A stretch of 64,000 nt of DNA. Origin: Vigna angularis (taxonomy: Eukaryota > Streptophyta > Magnoliopsida > Fabales > Fabaceae). Each line of letters begins with the position of its first letter. The stretch's first letter is position 1. Below, piece by piece: positions 56,886 through 64,000 of this stretch. The translations under genes were made by a program, and so were the position numbers. The stretch covers positions 34,204,001 to 34,268,000 of the forward strand of contig NC_068975.1 in assembly GCF_016808095.1 (NCBI RefSeq). Reading direction: 5' to 3'. The notes under the pieces were generated by a model. That model was not told the origin of the DNA. It worked only from the letters and a program-made list of their open reading frames with translations, and made no database searches.

Positions 56886-58206
56886 TTGTATGTTAACCCA
56901 ACTTAACATACAAAACCTTATTCATACACTTTTCAGAGACTCAATATCTTCATTTTTAAATATATGAATCAATAAAATAATAACATAATTTACTGTAAAA
57001 AAATTATTAAAAAAAATTATTAAAAAAAATTATTAAAAAAAGTTATTAACATGTATTAGTAGGAAAACAAAGGTTATGTTGAAGTGCATGACAAATCTAA
57101 ATGGTTAGATATGTTATTTTTCACATAGAAGATTGGGATTTTTTGTTTTCTTTTTCTCGATCGTTTCGCAACCATTCTGGCTACGGTAGAAGATTTCGAT
57201 TTTTCTTTTTCACTTTTCTCAATTCTTTTACCCCAAATAATATATTAAAGTTATAAAATGTATCTATTAGAATACATATAATATATCAGGAAATTTATGC
57301 ATTGTTTGGAATAGATAAATTTGTAGCTATATATAGGGTTTGATTTGAGAGATTTATAAAAATTGTGTGTATTTGATTATTTGTAATGATCTACAACGAA
57401 AGTTTTAAAATAAAGATTGAATATGAAACCTCAAGAAAGGAGTAGGTTTGTGTTAGTTATCTGATAAATTACCAATTTTTCTTTATATCTTATATTTGGT
57501 TTTTAAAATATTTTACTTGTTAGATTTTTTAATAATTATTATTTGAAATTAATAATAATATTTTTAAATTATTAATATCTTTTAAGAAATAATTTATTTT
57601 CAGTTTTTAACTAATTTTTTTAATTATAAAATAGTTATATTTAAAAAATATACTTAAAACAATTTTATCATTACATTAAAAATAATCTATTAATCTTTAT
57701 TTCTTTAATCAAATAAATAGTTTATACTAACAATTTTTCATTTAAATTAAATATCTTTCAATTTAATTAAATTACTTCACTTAGTAACGTTAAATGTGAT
57801 AATCATGCTACTGATTTATTGATAATTTTTATTACAAACCACTAATCATTATGTTGAAAATTTAAGAGTGATTTTAAATACCACTTTATATAAAAATAAA
57901 AATTTAAGGGTAACTTTAAATCCCAACTTATAGAGAAATAACCTTGTACAGAAATAAGAAATAAGAAAGTGAAACATCATAAAGACCAAAACTTATTAAT
58001 TTATTGTTTTTAAAATTAATTAGAAAGTGGTGCGTTAATTCTTTATCTAATTGAACTCAAATTTTCTTAATGTTAATCTTTTTTTTAAGCCTAACCTGTT
58101 CTTCTAAACCTAACAAGTGAACCAGGTTAGGCTTAAACAAGTATAATAGATTCATATTTTATTGGTGTATACAGTGAATATTTATTTTTTCAAATTTAGT
58201 TTTTAC
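56886..58206. other. AT-rich segment between the direct repeats
   Basis: No ORF of note. Contains an AAAATTATT microrepeat near 56998-57050 and a perfect 14-bp inverted repeat (58085-58098 with 58123-58136). No primer-binding site or polypurine tract was recognised, so this is not shown to be an LTR element. Confidence 0.45.
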
Positions 58207-58456
58207 TTCTTGTCGAATAGGAATATATAAAAATTATAATATTCGGATTGATATATAAATGTAATAAAGTGTAAAAACATGAAGGATTAAAAGTGACATA
58301 TAAGTGTTGTTGAGAGTTAGAGAGAAACGTGAGTCATAGGAACACGTGTTATTGAATTAGAAGTAGTTTATGTGGAGTAGCTTGCAGGGAGTGAGGAAGA
58401 TTGAGGATTATTAAGTTCATTTTGCAGATATACCATCTTCATACAACAAACAACAA
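58207..58456 (+). repeat. 250-bp direct repeat, right copy
   Basis: Second copy of 56636-56885 in the same orientation, with no differences seen. Confidence 0.88.
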
Positions 58457-58643
58457 CGTTTGCTGATTGTCACTGTTCATGGATAAAGGTGAGCTTGTTG
58501 TTGAAAAGAAAATTATATGTTAACATATACTTTTTATCATTACACTTATTACTTTTTATTAGATTTGAAGTATGTTAATACAATAATAAGTAAATAATAA
58601 ATCAGGAAAAAAATATGTAAATTATGTTAAAAAAAATTATATT

Positions 58644-58710
<67 letters not shown>

Positions 58711-59430
58711 TATAAAAATGAGTATATCTTATATCTAGGTGTAGAGTAGTGAGTAGATGTACACTGAGTGTGTGTATTGTATAGTAAGTGTTTCATTAAC
58801 AAATTTGGCCTTTTCATGTGATTTTTACTTTTTATCTTACACAATTTATTTTTATTAACAATTTTGATCTTTTGGCATTATAATTTTTATCTTACACACT
58901 TCTTATCTTTGTTCTTTTATTATTACAAAATTTATATATTGTAATAAAAGTAATGATAGACATCTCTTGATTTTATCATACATCCTATAAATCTATCAAT
59001 TTTATTTTCTGTGTAAATGTATAGTATAAGAGATTGTTAACTTTTTTGGTGAATATGGATAATTTTTTTATAATAATTAGCACAAGATCATGTACGTGTG
59101 AAATATTATTTTCCTTTCTGAATAAACATTAATATATAAACTTGTATGTTCATTGGGGGCTACTATGCCAACACATGTTGGAAGTTTTACACCTTACATT
59201 AACTCCTTCAACAAAAATACAATCTATTATACCTTTCTTGCAAAACAACATAATACAGTTTCCTTTGGACATAAGTATCTAAGGTGTTAATGATGAAGAC
59301 TTAGAAAAGAACAAGAACGATGTGAAGGAAGTAAAAAATTGTTTGAGTAGATATCTTAACTTTCCACTCTGGTTGGTGATGGAGGTCAAAGAGAGAGACT
59401 TGAAGCACATAAAAGAGAGTAAAATGAAAC
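58457..59430. other. spacer before the MDIS1-like gene
   Basis: AT-rich, containing an (AT)n run at 58647-58707 and the 3' UTR of the minus-strand receptor gene at its right end. No other gene seen. Confidence 0.45.
58647..58707. repeat. (AT)n microsatellite
   Basis: AT dinucleotide run of about 60 bases. Confidence 0.95.
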
Positions 59431-62400
59431 TTAAGTCGTCTCCACTGACAGGATCTCCAATTCAGCCCACCAGAGTGGAGAAAGTCTTGGGACCACTTGC
59501 TCAGGTGACAAACCAAGCACTTCCCTTAATTTGGAAGTCACGTCCCTCATTGTTGGTCTTGACTTTACATCAGGTTTGATACAGTCTTGGATCACATCAC
59601 AAATGCAATGAAGTTCGTTCTCCTTGAAACATTCGAGGCTGGGATCCACCAAATCTTTGAGGTTTGTTTTCTCGTTTATGTACTTAGCAGCCTATAATAT
59701 TTATCACAATGCATCAATATTAACAATGTTACAGTTTAAACTGTTAGCAGACATATCAATTTCCAAACTTACCCAGTCCACTAGGTTGCCATGTTCTTCC
59801 GAGTAAGGTAATTTCCCTGAGATGATTTCCAGCAATAACTCTCCAAATTTGTAAACATTGGTTTCAATATTCTTGTCGGATGGCCCATCATCAGATTTAT
59901 TTGAATCACCCAAGCTCTCTGGTGACACAATATGTCTAAAAGTAACCTCTGCAATCTGAATGAACAATGGAATGGAGAACTGTGTTACTTGGATGTTAGC
60001 GTGTAATGAAAACAAACAAAAGAAGAGAAGATCATGTCTTTGCACCTTAGCAGAAAAATCATCTGTTAAAAATATCATATTTGAAGCTAGCTTGCTCTGT
60101 GCCATAGGCGGATTTAAGTCATGGTGCATGTATTGGAGGCAATACGCAACCCCCATGATAATCTTTACCCTTGCACTCCAATCAATACGTTCCAAATGCG
60201 AAACTAAAAATAACAACACATAAAACATACATAACTTTTAGTTGTAACAACACGGATGAAATCCATTTTTCTCTAGCAAAACTAAAACAAATAGTTGTAC
60301 CATGTAAATGCTCAAATAAGTTTCCATTTGGAGCATACTCAAACACCAACATCCTAGTGAATGGTTCTTCTTCTTCGCAGTAGCCAATAAGATTAATAAA
60401 GTTCTTATGATTTATGCGAGACAAATTATCAATCTGGAGCACATAAGAAAAAAAATAGCAAAAAAATGAAAACAAAATTCCTCTTAACGTTGCAATGGAA
60501 TTGTTAATGCAACCCATTTATTTTTATGGACTCGATAAGTAGAAAACCTTTTTGCGGTATCTTATCTCCATGCTCTTTGACCAATTCTTAGAAGAAGTAA
60601 TTAGAGTAGAAACTACAGCAATCTCAACTCCACTAGACAATGTTCCTTTGTAGATGGTGCACTCGGCATAAGAATCAATAACAATATTGCTAAAATCTTC
60701 ACAGGCTGTCTCTAATTCTGCTCTATTCAACTTGGGCACCCCTACATTTCATGACAAGACATTACAATGTTGTCAGTCCTTGATTGAACTAATAACTCAC
60801 TTAAGAAAGTTCAATTTTTTTTTTTATGGAAAAAAACTTCATACGGCATAATACAAATTGCTACTTTTTAAATCATGAAGGTTATGATATACAAAAGAAG
60901 AAGAAGGTAATTATTCAAGTAAGAGTTATACTTTGAATTAAAAGAAAAAAACTATTTACCTGTTATAAACGCTTTCCGCAACTGTCCACTTATTCCTGTC
61001 TTCCAGGGGCCTATTACTTTTGCGGCTCGTTTTCGCATAATGTATAAAAGAATTATGATAATAATGGCCAGCAGAAGAAGAATAATAATTATCCACTTCC
61101 AGATAGAAGCACCATTATTTACATGTTGACTTTCTTGATTTCCATCGGAAGCATCTTGTGATTGATTTTCATCAGAAGCATCGTCAGGAGCATTAGGATC
61201 TGAGGGTGCAGGCTGATTTTGTTTCTCAGTGGCATCTGGAACAGCAGGAATAGCTCCAGTACTGAAGGTAGTTGGAGCAGTGCTAAACTCTATTGGTGTT
61301 TTGTCATCGAAAGGTACAGCTGCAAGGTTATTACCACTAGACTGAAGTAACTTACGACGTGTAGAACTAACAATTTCTGGTACATTTTGGGCTATCTTTG
61401 GCACATCAGAACCTACATTGTTCGAGACATACTTTGAATGTCAATAAGTAGCATTTTCAAATTCTTAACATTGGCATAAATTTGGAAGGTTCTCCACTCA
61501 CTGGGCAGAATGTCACAATAATCTTTTTCATTGCCATGAGAGCCACTCTTCCCTAGTTTGAATCTACAAAGAAAAGAAAAATATTTAATTAGTGAGTCGA
61601 ACATGATAACAGAACAGAAGGTGTGTTTACTAAGGTTAAGATGTTGCCATAAGTTATCTACGTACAGTGGCCAAGCAAAGGCATTGGCGAATTTCTTAAG
61701 TTTTGCTTTGGTTAGAATAATCAATGAATCTGATTTGTAACATTGGCTGAAGTTACGTTGCCACACACTGCATGTCATCCATAAAAAACATACAGAGTTA
61801 TAAATTAAAACCATCTACAGAATTTCTTAACGAACAAAATTTAAGTAATTGGGACTTATGTTACTCAGTTAAATGAGAATGTAAAAAATTTTGGTTCTAC
61901 AAAAGGACAAGATTTAAAAGAGAGAAGAACACTTGTTGTCTCTCATTGACTGCTCTAGATTATTGATACAGATGGAAGGAAAACATGCAATGAAACTACT
62001 AAGGCCACTGGTTAGAAAAAAAAAAACATCTTGGAGAAATGCTTGCCAGTGTCCAAATTTCCTATTGATGCAGGAAAATAAAGTTGTCAGATGTGATGAA
62101 CAACTTTCAACAAGTAGAGATTTCGAAGGAAATTTGAATTTTCCCCAATCTTCACCATCGCCTTCGATTTTATTGTCACAAAGCAACCTAGGGTAAAATA
62201 AATATTCATTGAAGAATACTATAAACCTAATAAAATATGTACACAAAATAGAGAATTAACTTACAAGTGTTTTAATAACGACATGTTGCCAATTTCTGCT
62301 GGGATGTTTCCTGACAAATTATTTTCCCTTAAATCTAATAACTCTAGCTTGGGTAAATCTCCAAGTTCTTTGGGAATGGCACCAGAAAAGTTATTCTTGC

Positions 62401-63771
62401 ATAATACACTATTTTAAAGGAACAAAGTAAGCTTATCCGTATCAGAAAGATAATAAAATGCAAAGTTAGACATATTTTATTAGGTAATCAACATCAAAAT
62501 GAAGTGAAATCAAGTAAGGAATTAAACTAACCAAATAGAAATGCTTCACAATAATGTCATTAAAAACAAAGTAACCTTGTAGGCCTTCATTTTGATTTAA
62601 AAGATTTAAATTATTGCCTTTTAATTAAATTTTGGCTTGTTTGATGAGATAAAAGATGCTATGTGCAAGTTTGAAAAACGACATCACCTATAGAAGATTG
62701 AAGAGGACAAATACAAAACAATTATAACCAATCTTCGCCAACCCAATGCGTAAAATTATTGCACTACAAAAGGCATCTATGTTTTGACATTAAGAAATAA
62801 GAAGACAAAACCTGATCAAGGATTGGGAAAATGATACAAACACTTTAATAAGATAGATTAGGATAAAACACAGTAAACACTAGCAGGTATCGAACATTTG
62901 GTGATTATAACTCAGTGGATCATGCAAAACTCATCCTTTCATCATCTTGTCAATACTAATGGTAACTTGTATTATAAAATAGCTATTCACCAGCAAAAAA
63001 GATCAACTTTTAGTTAATGTAAATAGATTCCGGTTGCAAAGAATATTAAATCTTTTCGAAAGTGTAACAGAGTCAAATGTAATAACTTTTGTTTAAATAA
63101 GAAGATTTATTGGACACCTGATGAAAAAGGGAAAGAAAATACCAAGAGTTACGATAAAAAAAATACATTAGAGAGATTGTGAAGATCCATTACATAGAAT
63201 TTAGATGATTAAGTCTGCCAAGCTCAGGAGCCAACGTCCCTTCCAATGATAACCCTTTTAAGTCCCTATAAAAATAGAAAGGCATAAATTTCAAAACAAA
63301 ATTATGCAGCACATTGACTTAATAGAGTTTTGATTTATTTAACACGGGGCAATAAAAAAATATTTGCAGATAAAAATGAGAAAAATGGACTATTACAATA
63401 ATTGAAAGGAAATGAAAAGGAATAACTTACAAGACTTGCACTTTACCATCTACACAATGAACACCCAACCACCCGCAAGGGTCACAATCATTGGGATTCC
63501 AATTCACCAAAGCATTAAAGGGATCACTGGTTATTCTCGCTTGAAACGCTAACAAAGCCAGTCCTGAATTTTCCATTCGCAATAAAACCAACAAAACAGA
63601 ATCAAGATACGAGGAAAGACACACGCTTTTGTACAGAATGAAAACTTGAAAAGAACAATTCAAGAAAAAACCTTCATCGTTAACGGACCAACAATCTCGG
63701 ATTCCCCACAGTGAAAACAAGAAAATATAAATTCTTAGACAAAATCCAAATGTGTTCCATCTTAGTTCCAT
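59431..63771 (-). CDS. MDIS1: LRR receptor-like pseudokinase, MDIS1/MRH1 type, twelve exons
   Basis: Coding exons on the minus strand: 63771-63672, 63563-63431, 63265-63194, 62408-62265, 62187-61933, 61563-61502, 61412-60960, 60741-60548, 60433-60301, 60203-60046, 59955-59773 and 59691-59431. All junctions are GT-AG and in phase, giving about 715 residues; the 3' end of exon five (61933) is the least certain. Features in order: signal peptide; LRRNT region ('DPFNALVNWNPNDCDPCGW'); a few LRRs in 72- and 144-bp exons; a Pro/Ser-rich juxtamembrane stretch after 'STRRKLL'; a membrane segment ('WKWIIIILLLLAIIIIILL'); and a degenerate kinase domain. The VAIK Lys is absent ('EIAVVSTLI'), HRD is replaced ('PPMAQSKL') and DFG is replaced ('IAEV'), so it should be catalytically dead, as is known for this family. 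Arabidopsis MDIS1 helps pollen tubes sense the LURE signal and MRH1 acts in root hairs. Confidence 0.88.
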
Positions 63772-64000
63772 TTCTTGGTGAAGCCGATGCCAAAATCTGA
63801 TTAAGGTAGTATCTATATTCCACGGTAGCCAGGACGCTATATTATATAATATCCAAAATTTCCAGGTATTTTATGCAGAGAAACCCTTCGATCTGCAAGG
63901 ATTGGGATGAAGCAAAAGAAACTCACTAACTAGGGAAAGTTTTACGTTAAGGTGAAGTCATGAAAAACTAAGGTTTGGGTCTGAATATCAGATCAGGATC
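63772..64000 (-). promoter_or_regulatory. 5' leader/promoter of the MDIS1-like gene, cut by the window edge
   Basis: On the minus strand a 'tccttgcag' at about 63896-63904, preceded by T-rich sequence, could be the 3' splice site of a leader intron. A TATATAATATAG-like stretch is also present near 63840. The true promoter is probably beyond the edge. Confidence 0.3.

Noticed and set aside
56636..58456. TRIM or other LTR element with 250-bp LTRs
   Set aside because: No matching target duplication, no primer-binding site after the left copy and no polypurine tract before the right copy; kept as an unexplained direct repeat.

Overview
The window looks like plant nuclear DNA from a phaseoloid legume (Vigna or Phaseolus type; this placement is inferred). 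It is AT-rich, its genes have GT-AG introns, and the space between genes is filled with LTR retrotransposons, Mutator-like elements, MITE-like inverted-repeat elements and (AT)n microsatellites. I see no bacterial operons, CRISPR arrays, rRNA or tRNA genes. || Layout. 1-46 (-): the first codons of a gene running off the left edge, with a CT-rich leader and an E2F-type site. 3184-6787 (+): a ten-exon O-fucosyltransferase-family glycosyltransferase. 8649-11001 (-): a two-exon LRR receptor-like kinase of the CaMRLK/MEE62 type whose catalytic HRD has become HGH. 16563-21886 (-): a young, damaged Ty1/copia retrotransposon with complete LTRs, primer-binding site, polypurine tract and target duplication. 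25191-26681 (+): an intronless CIPK12/CIPK19-type kinase. 34346-36595: a Mutator-like element followed by a second long-inverted-repeat element carrying a broken fragment of splicing factor SF3B1. 37757-39047 (-): a CIPK20-type kinase with its kinase and regulatory halves in different frames. 41947-44568: a 2.6-kb solo LTR containing an array of about 38 GTTCG-core motifs. 45256-46485: a Mutator-like element nested in a MITE. 46650-49190: a tandem duplication of about 1.26 kb. 52545-55125: three related copies of the upstream region of a DOG1-like gene. 55126-55857 (+): that DOG1-like gene. 56636-58456: two 250-bp direct repeats that look identical. 59431-63771 (-): a twelve-exon MDIS1/MRH1-type LRR receptor pseudokinase. 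|| How the genes relate. The order CaMRLK, CIPK12/19, CIPK20, DOG1-like, MDIS1-like matches, as far as I recall, five consecutive Arabidopsis loci around DOG1 (At5g45800 to At5g45840). The window therefore appears to be a legume version of the DOG1 block, expanded by transposons. The two CIPKs would act downstream of calcium-sensing CBL proteins. The two LRR proteins are membrane receptors with degenerate kinase domains. The DOG1-like protein belongs to the seed dormancy/ABA family. || The most unusual structures are the gene-capturing inverted-repeat element with the SF3B1 fragment, the motif array in the solo LTR, the repeated DOG1-like upstream region, and the CIPK20 frame break.
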